Source of the DNA: Thiofaba sp039822285
GTDB taxonomy: Bacteria; Pseudomonadota; Gammaproteobacteria; Halothiobacillales; Halothiobacillaceae
Direction of reading: 5' to 3'
DNA: 64,000 bases
Assembly (NCBI RefSeq): GCF_039822285.1
Contig: NZ_JBAJEY010000001.1
Location: 620,001 to 684,000 of the forward strand
In this document: piece by piece, positions 30,319 to 38,166 of the stretch
How the letters are laid out: each line of letters opens with the position of its first letter
How positions within the stretch are numbered: the stretch's first letter is position 1
Program-made: the position numbers and the translations under genes
Notes under the pieces: model-generated
Database searches by the model: none
What the model saw: only the letters and a program-made list of their open reading frames with translations
What the model was told of the DNA's origin: nothing

Positions 30319-30459
30319 TCAGTTCACCGGACCATGGCCGATGAAACGGAACCACATCCACAGCCAGCCGAGCGTGAACAACACGCCATAGATGGCCAGC
30401 AGCGTCCAAGTACCCACCGGGGAGCTTTCGAGAATCTTCTTCTCTTCTTCCGGAGTCAT
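30319..30459 (-). CDS. 46-residue single-helix protein, candidate small oxidase subunit
   Basis: A small gene directly upstream of subunit II. The protein begins MTPEEEKKILESSPVG, then one hydrophobic helix (about residues 18-40, rich in Trp: GWLWMWF), ending in HGPVN. A strong Shine-Dalgarno (AGGAGAT on the minus strand, about 6 bases before the ATG at 30459) supports translation. B-family oxidases of Thermus have a single-helix subunit IIa (CbaD); by size and position this is a plausible functional equivalent, though I cannot show homology. Confidence 0.75.
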   Translation of the reverse strand: MTPEEEKKILESSPVGTWTLLAIYGVLFTLGWLWMWFRFIGHGPVN

Positions 30460-30489
30460 GATGCTTATCTCCTGTGTCGCGGTTCCCGA

Positions 30490-31899
30490 TTACGCAAAGC
30501 AATCGTCGGTGAAGGTTTTCATCCAGGCGTGGGTGTAGAGCGCCGCCAGGCTGTTCTGCACCGGGGTCGCGTCCAGCGGCAGGTAGCGCGGGTTCGCCAT
30601 CCGCGCAATCTTGCCGTCCTTGATCCGGAACACGTCCGCCACAAACTGGCCGTAGGTCTGGTTCCCCGCCAGGGCGTAGCAGGTGTTCTGCCACACCGGC
30701 TCCGCCGGCTCCTGACCCGCCAGCAGCGCCTTGACCTGCAGCGCGCAGACCTTGGCCTGGCTGTTCGCCGAGTAGCCCGATTTGGGCATCTCATCGGCAA
30801 TGCAGGCATCCCCAATCACGTGCACGTTCTTGTGTAGCGTGCTCTCAAAGGTGACGCGATCCACCGGACACCATCCCGTGCTGTCCGCAAGGCCCATGTC
30901 CAGCGCCAGCTTGCCCGCCTTCAGCGGCGGAATGAGGTTGATCATGTCGCCCTTGTATTCGCCACTCTCGGTGTAGACCGTCTTGGTCGCCGCATCCACC
31001 TTGACCACCCGGCCGCCCATGTCACCCATGATCCATTCGATCATCCCAGGCTTGTCGTGCTTGATGGGCTTGAAGCCCTCAAGCTGGCGCTTGGCCTCTT
31101 CTTCGCTAAACCCGACCGCAGTCAGGCCCTTGACGCTGTAGCCCTTGAACGCTTCGGGGATGTTGAAGCCATACAAGCGGTTCCACGCCTGGAGCATGGT
31201 CAGGTCGGTGGTGAAGCCGTTCTTCGGGTCAAGGATGATGACCTTGGCCGTGGGGTTGTGCTCCTTGAGGTATTGCGCAATCAGCCCCGCACGCTCATAC
31301 GGCCCCGGTGGGCAGCGGTAGGGATTGGGCGGCGGACAGAGCAGAACCGTGCCCCCTTTGGGCAGTTCCTTGAGCTGTTTGGCCAACAGTTCGGTCTGCT
31401 TGCCAGGGATCCAGGCATGCGGCATGACCGTGTCAGAGACCTCTTCACTCAGACCCTCAATGGCCGCAAAGTTGAAGCTGATCCCAGGGGAAACCACCAG
31501 GCGATCGTAGTTGAGGCTGGTGCCGCCCGCCGTCTTGACAACACGACCGTTGAAGTCAATGTCAGTGACCGTGTCAAACACGAACTCAATGCCGTACTTC
31601 TTCTGCAAAGGTTCGTAGCTGACGGTGATGTCCTGCATGCTGATGTGCCCGGAGATCACTTCCGAGGAGCCGTAGGGCCGCAGGTATTGGCGGTTCTTCT
31701 CAACCACAGTGACCTTGATGTTCGGCTCATAGAGCTTGAGGTATTTGGCAAAGGTGGCACCACCCACGCCACCGCCAATCACCACCACATGCGGCTGGGC
31801 CCCAGCAAAGGCGCTCTTGCCACCCACCGCCGCCCCCGCGACCGCCGAGGCACCCAGCCACTTCAGAAACTCACGACGCGCCAGATTGTTCATACTCAT
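30490..31899 (-). CDS. fccB: Flavocytochrome c sulfide dehydrogenase, flavoprotein subunit
   Basis: 469 residues with a Tat signal (ARREFLKWLGAS near residue 8). FAD motif VIGGGVGG is near residue 40. The redox-active cysteines correspond to Cys196 in YRCPPGPYERA and Cys344 in GWCPVD, both characteristic of FccB/SoxF, as is GDACIADEMPKSGYSANSQ. It oxidises sulfide in the periplasm and passes electrons to FccA. Relative to the Allochromatium protein as I recall it, there is an insertion near residues 247-283. Start at 31899 (MSMNNLARRE) follows a G-rich Shine-Dalgarno. Confidence 0.95.
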   Translation of the reverse strand: MSMNNLARREFLKWLGASAVAGAAVGGKSAFAGAQPHVVVIGGGVGGATFAKYLKLYEPNIKVTVVEKNRQYLRPYGSSEVISGHISMQDITVSYEPLQKKYGIEFVFDTVTDIDFNGRVVKTAGGTSLNYDRLVVSPGISFNFAAIEGLSEEVSDTVMPHAWIPGKQTELLAKQLKELPKGGTVLLCPPPNPYRCPPGPYERAGLIAQYLKEHNPTAKVIILDPKNGFTTDLTMLQAWNRLYGFNIPEAFKGYSVKGLTAVGFSEEEAKRQLEGFKPIKHDKPGMIEWIMGDMGGRVVKVDAATKTVYTESGEYKGDMINLIPPLKAGKLALDMGLADSTGWCPVDRVTFESTLHKNVHVIGDACIADEMPKSGYSANSQAKVCALQVKALLAGQEPAEPVWQNTCYALAGNQTYGQFVADVFRIKDGKIARMANPRYLPLDATPVQNSLAALYTHAWMKTFTDDCFA

Positions 31900-31910
31900 C
31901 GCTACCCCCA

Positions 31911-32219
31911 TCACTTCTTCTGCTTGGCGTAGTAGCTCGCCATGGCCTGAAACTCGCTCTCCGTAAAGCCCTTGGCAATCGGACCCATCAGCGTGCTCGG
32001 TCGCGCCCCGCTCTGAAAGTCCTTCATCGCCTTCACAAACGTGGCTTCCGCCATCCCAGCCAGCGGCATGAACGCCGATGGCTGGCTCAGCTCCCCGCGC
32101 GTGCCATGACAGCCCGCACAGGTCTGCGCCAGCATCTCGCCCGTCGGCTCGGCCAAGGCGACACTTGCCGCCACCATGCCCGTCAGAGCGACCCCCATCA
32201 TCAGGACGCGCTTGGTCAT
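31911..32219 (-). CDS. fccA: Flavocytochrome c sulfide dehydrogenase, monoheme cytochrome subunit
   Basis: 102 residues with a Sec signal peptide (cleavage after about residue 23, VALA). There is a single heme site, CAGCH (residues 34-38). The short monoheme form resembles SoxE or green-sulfur FccA rather than the diheme FccA of Allochromatium. It precedes fccB by 11 bases. The ATG at 32219 has GAGGAG about 10 bases upstream. As first gene it likely heads a transcript through the oxidase genes. Confidence 0.93.
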   Translation of the reverse strand: MTKRVLMMGVALTGMVAASVALAEPTGEMLAQTCAGCHGTRGELSQPSAFMPLAGMAEATFVKAMKDFQSGARPSTLMGPIAKGFTESEFQAMASYYAKQKK

Positions 32220-32305
32220 ATCGATGACTCTCCTCAACAATGACCCTAAGGGTGGAAGTTTCCGCATGCACTACACGCCCGCGACCGAGGTGTGGCATTT
32301 CACAC

Positions 32306-32335
32306 ACTATAAGTTTGATCTATCGACCAATACAA
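32306..32335 (-). promoter_or_regulatory. Candidate sigma-70 promoter for fccA
   Basis: On the minus strand, TTGTAT (32330-32335) and TATAGT (32306-32311) are 18 bases apart in an AT-rich stretch. The start site would be near 32299, giving a leader of about 80 bases before the fccA ATG. This is the only well-spaced pair I found in the fccA-ctaB divergent region. Confidence 0.5.
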
Positions 32336-32421
32336 CAAAGCATTTTACTCAACCACTCTCGAGAGCAGGCGACGTTTCGCGGCTTGCGAGCTAGAGTTAA
32401 GCGTAAGACACGCACTTCCAC

Positions 32422-32448
32422 TTGCACCAAAACTTATGCGTGTATAAA
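32422..32448 (+). promoter_or_regulatory. Candidate promoter for ctaB
   Basis: TTGCAC (32422-32427) and TATAAA (32443-32448) are 15 bases apart, a little short, in the AT-rich block before ctaB. An AT-rich run follows to about 32464 and GCAGGAG lies about 8 bases before the ATG at 32496. Confidence 0.35.
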
Positions 32449-32495
32449 AATCATAAAAAATTTCGGCGCTTACACGCATCCGCAGGAGATCCCTC

Positions 32496-33386
32496 ATGAC
32501 CCAGGCCGCCGCCCTGCCCCTGCCGCAGAAGATCCGCTCGATCTATGAACTGGCCAAACCCAAGGTGGTGGGCCTGATCGTCTTCACGGCCTTCGTCGGC
32601 ATGTTGCTGGCCAGCCCGCCGGGGGCCTTGGATGGGGAGCGTGTGTTTTTTGCCCTACTCGGTATCGCCCTGGCGTCCGCCGCAGGCGCGGCCATCAACC
32701 ATCTTTTGGATGAGCGCTTCGATGCAGTGATGGATCGCACCCATAACCGTCCACTGCCGACCGCACGGGTAAATAACCGTGAGGTACTGGCCGTTGCACT
32801 GGCTTGGGCGGTCTTGTCGATGGGTATCTTGGTGTGGCAAGTCAATGTGCTGACCGCCGTGCTGACCTTCCTGGCCCTGATCGGTTACGCGGTGATCTAC
32901 ACCGTCTACCTAAAGCACAGCACGCCGCAGAACATCGTCTGGGGCGGCGCGGCCGGCGCAGCTCCCCCCCTGTTGGGTTGGACGGCCATGACCGGCGAGG
33001 TCACACTCGAGGGACTGATCCTGTTTTTGATCATCTTCCTGTGGACCCCCCCGCATTTCTGGCCGTTGGCCATCCGCCGGGTGGAGGAATATCGCCGGGC
33101 GGGCATCCCCATGCTGCCGGTGGTCAAGGGCATCCAGCACACCAAGTACCAGATCCTGCTCTACACCATGGTGCTGGTTTCCGTGAGCCTGCTGCCCACC
33201 ACCGTCGGCATGAGCGGCCTGCCCTATTTCTTCGCCGCCGCCATCTTGGGCGGGGTTTACCTGATGTATGCCTGGCGCCTGTATCGCGACCCGGAGAACA
33301 GGTTGGCGATGCCGACCTTCGGCTACTCCATCCTCTACCTGATGCTGCTGTTCAGCGCCCTGCTCGCCGACCATTACCTGCGCTGA
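32496..33386 (+). CDS. ctaB: Protoheme IX farnesyltransferase (heme O synthase)
   Basis: 296-residue UbiA-family membrane protein with about nine helices that attaches farnesyl to heme b to give heme O. The prenyl-diphosphate Asp motifs are NHLLDERFDAVMDR and the one near YLKHSTPQN. GAAPPLLGW is also characteristic. It supplies the oxidase read divergently from the same intergenic region. The next gene starts 10 bases after the stop. Confidence 0.97.
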   Translation: MTQAAALPLPQKIRSIYELAKPKVVGLIVFTAFVGMLLASPPGALDGERVFFALLGIALASAAGAAINHLLDERFDAVMDRTHNRPLPTARVNNREVLAVALAWAVLSMGILVWQVNVLTAVLTFLALIGYAVIYTVYLKHSTPQNIVWGGAAGAAPPLLGWTAMTGEVTLEGLILFLIIFLWTPPHFWPLAIRRVEEYRRAGIPMLPVVKGIQHTKYQILLYTMVLVSVSLLPTTVGMSGLPYFFAAAILGGVYLMYAWRLYRDPENRLAMPTFGYSILYLMLLFSALLADHYLR

Positions 33387-33396
33387 CGCTCTGAAG

Positions 33397-34389
33397 ATGC
33401 GTTCTCTGCATAGCTGGCTGGCCCTGCTGTTCGCCCTCCCTTTGCTGTTGGTCAGCCTGAGTGGAGCCGTGCTGGGTTTCGCCCGAGAGAGTGATCGCAT
33501 CTTCAACGTCGATTTGCTCGCTGCCCCATTCTCTACAGCTCCCCTTCGTCCGCCGACGCAGTGGCTGGAAACGGCCCGTCAGGCTCATCCGGGTATGCGC
33601 ATCATCGGCCTGGGGCTTCCACTCACGCCGGTGGATACCGCCTTCGTCCTGATGGAGGACGATGCCGGGGGGCGCCACGAGGTCCATGTCCATCCGCGCA
33701 CGGGCGAGCCACGCGGCAGCCGGCCCACCGATGCCGGGCTGTACGGCCTGGCTTGGCACCTCCACACCACCCTGCTGCTGGGCGAGAGCGGACGCTGGAT
33801 CACCCGCCTGGCCGCCGTGGGGTTGCTGCTCACCATCCTCAGCGGCCTGCTGCTGCGCGGGCGCACGCAGGTCCGCGGCATCGCGGGCCGCACCCACCCC
33901 CTGCTGGGCATGACCAGCGCCCCGGTGCTGGCACTCATCGCCGCTTCAGGCCTGCTCTTCCTCGCCTGGCAACCGGGCTACGGCAACATGCAGCATTTGA
34001 CGCTGCACACGCCGGCACATCGTTTCGATCTGCCCGCCCCCACCCCGGCGCTGACCGCTTTGCAGGTCACCCAGCCCAAGTGCGCTCCCCGCTGGATCGT
34101 CCCCCTGCCCCAGGAAGGGTTGCGCATCGCCTGCGAGGAGCCCCACCACGCCGGGACACTCGGTGTACGCTGGTTCACCTGGTCGGCCGACGGGGGCCTC
34201 GTGCCGCAAGCCGATGGGGCGCGCGCCGGTGAACTGCTGTATGACCTGCACACCGGCGAGTTGTTGGGCATGCCCGGGCGCATCCTGTGGGTGATCGCCA
34301 GCCTCGCCGTCCCTTTCCTCATCCTCGGCGGCCTTGCCAGCCGTTCCGCCCGCCGGGGCTCACCTGCCGCAAAGACAAACCATGAATGA
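33397..34389 (+). CDS. PepSY-associated transmembrane protein
   Basis: 330 residues with an N-terminal helix (about 7-28, HSWLALLFALPLLLVSLSGA), a PepSY-like periplasmic region, a paired helix (about 125-150), another helix near 168-190, and a C-terminal one (about 295-315). The LHSWLAL...SLSGAVLGF pattern is typical of PepSY-TM proteins, often linked to iron, heme or reductase functions. It lies between ctaB and ctaA and overlaps ctaA by 8 bases, so a part in heme handling or oxidase assembly is possible but unproven. Confidence 0.82.
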   Translation: MRSLHSWLALLFALPLLLVSLSGAVLGFARESDRIFNVDLLAAPFSTAPLRPPTQWLETARQAHPGMRIIGLGLPLTPVDTAFVLMEDDAGGRHEVHVHPRTGEPRGSRPTDAGLYGLAWHLHTTLLLGESGRWITRLAAVGLLLTILSGLLLRGRTQVRGIAGRTHPLLGMTSAPVLALIAASGLLFLAWQPGYGNMQHLTLHTPAHRFDLPAPTPALTALQVTQPKCAPRWIVPLPQEGLRIACEEPHHAGTLGVRWFTWSADGGLVPQADGARAGELLYDLHTGELLGMPGRILWVIASLAVPFLILGGLASRSARRGSPAAKTNHE

Positions 34390-35374
34390 CCGCCAGCGCC
34401 ACTTCCGCCGTATTGCCTTGATCACCATCGCCGTCGTCTACATCCTGATCGCGGTCGGCAGCATGGTGCGCGCCACCGGAGCCGGGATGGGCTGCCCGGA
34501 CTGGCCGACCTGTTTTGGCCAGCTCATCCCTCCGACCGACGTATCGCAACTACCGGAGAACTACCAGGAGATCTACCGCGACCGCGGCTACGCGGACGTG
34601 GAGTTCAACGCAGCGAAGACCTGGACCGAGTTTTTCAACCGCCTGGTCGGCGTGACCATCGGCTTTTTGTCGATCTGGACGCTGTGGGCCGCCTGGCGCA
34701 TCCGCAAGGACGAGCCACCGGTGTTCTGGTATGCCCTGGCAGCCTTCATCCTGGTGGGGTTCAACGGCTGGCTGGGCAAGGTGGTGGTCTCCAGCAACCT
34801 GCATCCGGCCATGATCACCACCCACATGGTCGCCTCGCTGCTGGTGGTGGCGAGCCTTGTGCTTGCGATCAACCATTCACTGCGCGACACCCTGCGCATG
34901 AGCCTCAATGGGGCGCTGTCCACCCGCGCCTGGCTGATCGCCGGCATGGTCCTGACCATCGTGCAGATCGCCCTCGGCGTGCAGGTGCGCGAGCGCATCG
35001 ACATCCTCTCCCTCCAGTACGACTACGCGGAGCGGGCCACTTGGGTGGCCCAGGTCGGCGCCCCACTGACCGTGCACATCCTTGGGGCGATGGCCGTGGT
35101 CGGTTACAACCTGTGGCTGGGGTGGCGCGTGCTGCGCCGGAACGACAACCCGCTGATCCAGCGGCTGGCGGTGGCGATGATGGGCGTGGTGCTGATCGAG
35201 CTCTTGATCGGCCTCTCGCTCGCCCTGCTGGGCTTCCCGGCCTTCCTGCAGCCGCTGCACCTGATGCTGGCCGCCTTGGTGTTCGGCCTGCAGATGGCTC
35301 TGTTCGGCGCAGCCCAGTATGCCCTCTCCTCGCGCGTCAGCGGCCAGGAGGGCCAGGCGCGGGCAGGGGCGTGA
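34382..35374 (+). CDS. ctaA: Heme A synthase CtaA/Cox15
   Basis: 330-residue, eight-helix membrane protein that oxidises heme O to heme A. The N-terminal GAGMGCPDWPTCFG cysteine pair and the repeated four-helix halves are clear; heme histidines lie in EFFNRLVG-adjacent, THMVAS, VHILGA and LHLMLA segments. Its presence implies heme A in the oxidase. The ATG at 34382 is taken because 16 upstream residues belong to the preceding gene region. Confidence 0.95.
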   Translation: MNDRQRHFRRIALITIAVVYILIAVGSMVRATGAGMGCPDWPTCFGQLIPPTDVSQLPENYQEIYRDRGYADVEFNAAKTWTEFFNRLVGVTIGFLSIWTLWAAWRIRKDEPPVFWYALAAFILVGFNGWLGKVVVSSNLHPAMITTHMVASLLVVASLVLAINHSLRDTLRMSLNGALSTRAWLIAGMVLTIVQIALGVQVRERIDILSLQYDYAERATWVAQVGAPLTVHILGAMAVVGYNLWLGWRVLRRNDNPLIQRLAVAMMGVVLIELLIGLSLALLGFPAFLQPLHLMLAALVFGLQMALFGAAQYALSSRVSGQEGQARAGA

Positions 35375-35405
35375 TAGACTGCGCGTTTTGCACGGAACCG
35401 ACTCC

Positions 35406-35702
35406 ATGCCTCTGAAGCCCAACCAGGTGCGTCATCTGCGCGCCCTTGCCCATCACCTGAAGCCGGTCGTCCTGCTCGGGCAGCATGGCCTGACCGAGGC
35501 GGTATTGGCCGAGATCGAACTCGCGCTCGAGCACCACGAGCTGATCAAGGTGCGCGTGCCCGGCATGGAGCGCGAGGACAAGAAGGACGTGATCGAGGTG
35601 ATCTGCGAGCGTACCGGTGCGGAACTGGTGCAAAGCATCGGCCACATCGCCGTGCTGTTCCGCAAGCGCGCCAAGGACTCCCAGATCAGCCTGCCGCGCT
35701 GA
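35406..35702 (+). CDS. yhbY: CRM-domain RNA-binding protein YhbY
   Basis: 98-residue CRM domain protein that binds the assembling large ribosomal subunit. The GXXG loop appears as LLGQHGL and the rest (ELIKVRVPGMEREDKKDV, then GHIAVLFRK) fits the family. The start at 35406 gives MPLKPNQVRHLRAL; 29 more upstream residues overlap the ctaA end and are rejected. Confidence 0.94.
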   Translation: MPLKPNQVRHLRALAHHLKPVVLLGQHGLTEAVLAEIELALEHHELIKVRVPGMEREDKKDVIEVICERTGAELVQSIGHIAVLFRKRAKDSQISLPR

Positions 35703-35716
35703 TCCCGGATGAGGTC

Positions 35717-36376
35717 ATGCCGCTCTACGGCCTTGACCCCAGCGACATCCGCTTCCCCGATCCCCGGCATGCCCTGAGCGAGCCCAACGGCCTGCTCGCG
35801 ATCGGCGGCGACCTGTCCCCCGCCCGCCTGCTGGAAGGCTACCGGCACGGCATCTTTCCCTGGTTCTCACCGGGCGAGCCGATCCTCTGGTGGTCGCCCG
35901 ATCCGCGCACCGTGCTGTTCCCGGAGCGCCTCAAGATCCACCGCAGCCTGCGCAAGACCCTCAAGCGCCTGCCTTTCGAGCTGCGCGTGGACAGTGCTTT
36001 CTCCGGTGTGCTGCAAGGCTGCGCCGCCCCGCGCCCGGGGCAGGACGGCACCTGGATCAGCCAGGAGATGCAACAGGCCTACCTTGCCCTGCACACGATG
36101 GGCTACGCCCACAGCATCGAATGCTGGCAGGACGGACGGCTGGTCGGCGGCCTGTACGGGGTGCGTCTGGGCCGGGTGTTCTTCGGCGAATCCATGTTCA
36201 GCCGGGTGTCAGATGCCTCCAAGGTCGCTCTGGTCGCCCTCTGCCAGGGCCTCCTCGGCTTCATCCCGGCCATCATCGACTGCCAGTTCTCCACCGCCCA
36301 TCTGGAAAGCCTCGGCGCTGTCCCGATCCCGCGCGCCGAGTTCCTTGCCCTACTCGATCAGCACTCGCGTCCTTAA
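35717..36376 (+). CDS. aat: Leucyl/phenylalanyl-tRNA--protein transferase
   Basis: 219 residues. It transfers Leu or Phe to N-terminal Arg or Lys of proteins, marking them for ClpAP (N-degron pathway). Signature segments are GIFPWFSPGEPILWWSPDPR and GESMFSRVSDASKVAL, then DCQFSTAHLESLGA. The stop TAA (36374-36376) forms part of the TTAA that borders the repeat element just downstream. Confidence 0.96.
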   Translation: MPLYGLDPSDIRFPDPRHALSEPNGLLAIGGDLSPARLLEGYRHGIFPWFSPGEPILWWSPDPRTVLFPERLKIHRSLRKTLKRLPFELRVDSAFSGVLQGCAAPRPGQDGTWISQEMQQAYLALHTMGYAHSIECWQDGRLVGGLYGVRLGRVFFGESMFSRVSDASKVALVALCQGLLGFIPAIIDCQFSTAHLESLGAVPIPRAEFLALLDQHSRP

Positions 36377-36540
36377 CAGGATGATGTTGAAAAAGGGCAT
36401 CGTGCCCTTTTTCAATTCGTCTCGTCGCGGCACATGTCCGCGACGGACTCCGAAGATCAATCACTTATCGTGACTGATCTTCGTGCAAGCCGTCCATGGC
36501 TTGCCTTAACAGGCTGTTGAAAGCGTTTTTCAACAGCCTG
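36377..36540 (+). repeat. Complete copy (A) of a TIR-bounded five-hairpin repeat
   Basis: 164-bp element flanked on both sides by TTAA. The ends are inverted: CAGGATGATGTTGAAAAA on the left, and CAGGCTGTTGAAAAA as the complement of the right end. Five hairpins follow one another: 36387-36415 (13 bp, loop TCG), 36423-36445 (CGTCGCGG/CCGCGACG, loop CACATGT), 36451-36483 (13 pairs with one A-C mismatch), 36485-36504 (GCAAGCC/GGCTTGC, loop GTCCAT) and 36506-36544 (17 bp). It begins directly after the aat stop codon. No coding potential is apparent. Confidence 0.85.
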
Positions 36541-36570
36541 TTAACCCAGCGCCCTGAAGGGTTGGTCGGT

Positions 36571-36599
36571 TTGGTCCCCCATGGATTCACTGGTAATTT
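36571..36599 (+). promoter_or_regulatory. Weak candidate promoter for the type II SQR
   Basis: TTGGTC (36571-36576) and TAATTT (36594-36599) are 17 bases apart. Both boxes are poor matches, but this is the only reasonable pair between the repeat and the gene start. Confidence 0.25.
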
Positions 36600-36639
36600 A
36601 TGCGCCCATTAATCAACTGAATCAATCATGGGGCAGCGG

Positions 36640-37965
36640 ATGAACATCGAACGTCGCGACTTTCTCAAATCCCTCGGCCTGGTCGGCGCCACCACGGCCG
36701 TCGGCACCACAGCCATGGCTCATCCGCGCGATGCACGGGCCGCGGTGAAGACCCGTGCCCGCATCGTCATCGTCGGCGGCGGGGCGGGCGGGATCACCGC
36801 CGCGGCCAAACTCAACAAATGGCTGGATGGAGCCCAGATCACCATCGTCGAGCCGCGCGAAATCCACTGGTACCAGCCCGGCTGGGTCTTCGTCGCCGCC
36901 GGCGTGCACGACGCCGCCTGGACCACGGCCACCCCGAACGCCGACTACATCCCCAAGGGCGTGCGCTGGGTGAAGGACAGCGTCGCAAGCTTCGAGCCGG
37001 AGGCGAACAAGGTCCTGACCCTGGGCGGTGAGACCCTGGAATACGACTACCTGATCGTCGCCACCGGCCTCAAGCTCGACTATGCCGCCATTGAGGGCCT
37101 CACCCGCGACATGCTCGGCCGCGACGGCCTGGTCAGCGTATACGCAAGCCCCGATCAGGCGGCGGCCATGTGGACCGAGATGCAGGCCTTCATCCAGAAG
37201 GGCGGCGATGGCCTGTTTACCCTGCCACACACCCCGCTCAAGTGCGCGGGCGCGCCGCTGAAGATGGGCTTTCTGACCGAGTCGCACGCACGCAACGCCA
37301 AGCGCCGCGAGGCCCTCAATCTGACCTTCAACTCCTCCATCGACAAGCTATTCAGCGTCAAGCCGATCAACGACCTGGCGGATCGCCTGTTCCGCGAGCG
37401 CGGCTTTGCCATGAACTATCAGCACCGCCTGAAGGCTGTCGATGCCAACCGCAAGGAGGCGGTGTTCAGCACACCGGACGGTGACAAGACCATGCGCTAC
37501 GACTTCCTGCACATCGTCCCGCCGATGACCGCGCCGGACGTAGTCAAGCACAGCGCGCTGGCCTGGAAGGAGGGTCCCTTCGCCGCCGGCGGCTGGCTGG
37601 AGGTGGACAAACACACCCTGCAACACCTGCGCTTCCCGAACGTGTTCGGCGTGGGCGATGTGAACGGCACGCCGATCGGCAAGACTGCCGCGAGCGTCAA
37701 GTTCCAGGCCCCGATCGCGGCCGAGAACCTGGTCAGCCTGATCGAAGGCAAGCCGATGGAGCGCAAGTACGACGGCTACACCTCCTGTCCGCTGGTCACG
37801 GAAGTGGGCAAGGCCGCGCTGGTCGAGTTCGGCTATGACCTCAAGCTGATCCAGACCTTTCCGCTGGTCGACCAGGCCGACCCGAGTTGGGCCTGGTGGG
37901 CGCTGGACCTGTACGCGATCAAACCGCTGTACGAACAGATGCTCAAGGGGCGCGTTCCTGCCTGA
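36640..37965 (+). CDS. Tat-exported type II sulfide:quinone oxidoreductase
   Basis: 441-residue FAD disulfide oxidoreductase. The FAD motif IVIVGGGAGG is near residue 42. The two catalytic cysteines sit in PLKCAGAPLK (Cys202) and YTSCPLVT (Cys383), and LHIVPPM, TLQHLRFPNVFGVGD and KYDGYTSCPLV match the type II SQR family that includes human SQOR. Unusually, the N-terminus is a Tat signal (ERRDFLKSLGLVGA), suggesting the active site faces the periplasm. The ATG at 36640 follows GGGGCAGCGG; an ATG at 36628 has no Shine-Dalgarno. Confidence 0.88.
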   Translation: MNIERRDFLKSLGLVGATTAVGTTAMAHPRDARAAVKTRARIVIVGGGAGGITAAAKLNKWLDGAQITIVEPREIHWYQPGWVFVAAGVHDAAWTTATPNADYIPKGVRWVKDSVASFEPEANKVLTLGGETLEYDYLIVATGLKLDYAAIEGLTRDMLGRDGLVSVYASPDQAAAMWTEMQAFIQKGGDGLFTLPHTPLKCAGAPLKMGFLTESHARNAKRREALNLTFNSSIDKLFSVKPINDLADRLFRERGFAMNYQHRLKAVDANRKEAVFSTPDGDKTMRYDFLHIVPPMTAPDVVKHSALAWKEGPFAAGGWLEVDKHTLQHLRFPNVFGVGDVNGTPIGKTAASVKFQAPIAAENLVSLIEGKPMERKYDGYTSCPLVTEVGKAALVEFGYDLKLIQTFPLVDQADPSWAWWALDLYAIKPLYEQMLKGRVPA

Positions 37966-37998
37966 ACGAGGGCATGTCGAGCCATTTCCTGAGCTTAA

Positions 37999-38052
37999 AG
38001 GTAGGATATTTATGACTTATAGATACGCTTATAAGACATAAGATGACAGAAT
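37999..38052 (+). promoter_or_regulatory. AT-rich block upstream of the type I SQR, possible promoter
   Basis: The stretch contains GACTTATAG, GCTTATAAG and ACATAAG within about 35 bases, with two CTTATA units and a CTTATAAG palindrome. It stands out against the GC-rich surroundings and probably holds the -10 region for the SQR gene at 38167. I could not fix one -35/-10 pair. Confidence 0.35.
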
Positions 38053-38166
38053 GAGCCTCCCGATCAGCGCCATGCTAGGATCGCTGCACCTTGCATAAGC
38101 AGGGACAAAAGACAAGCATTTCAGCCCTGGCGCGACCAAGGGCACACAATCAGGAGGCTTCGATCC

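Noticed and set aside
30490..32307. 605-residue reading of the FccB frame
   Set aside because: The first 136 residues overlap fccA in another frame; the Tat signal at 31899 marks the true start.
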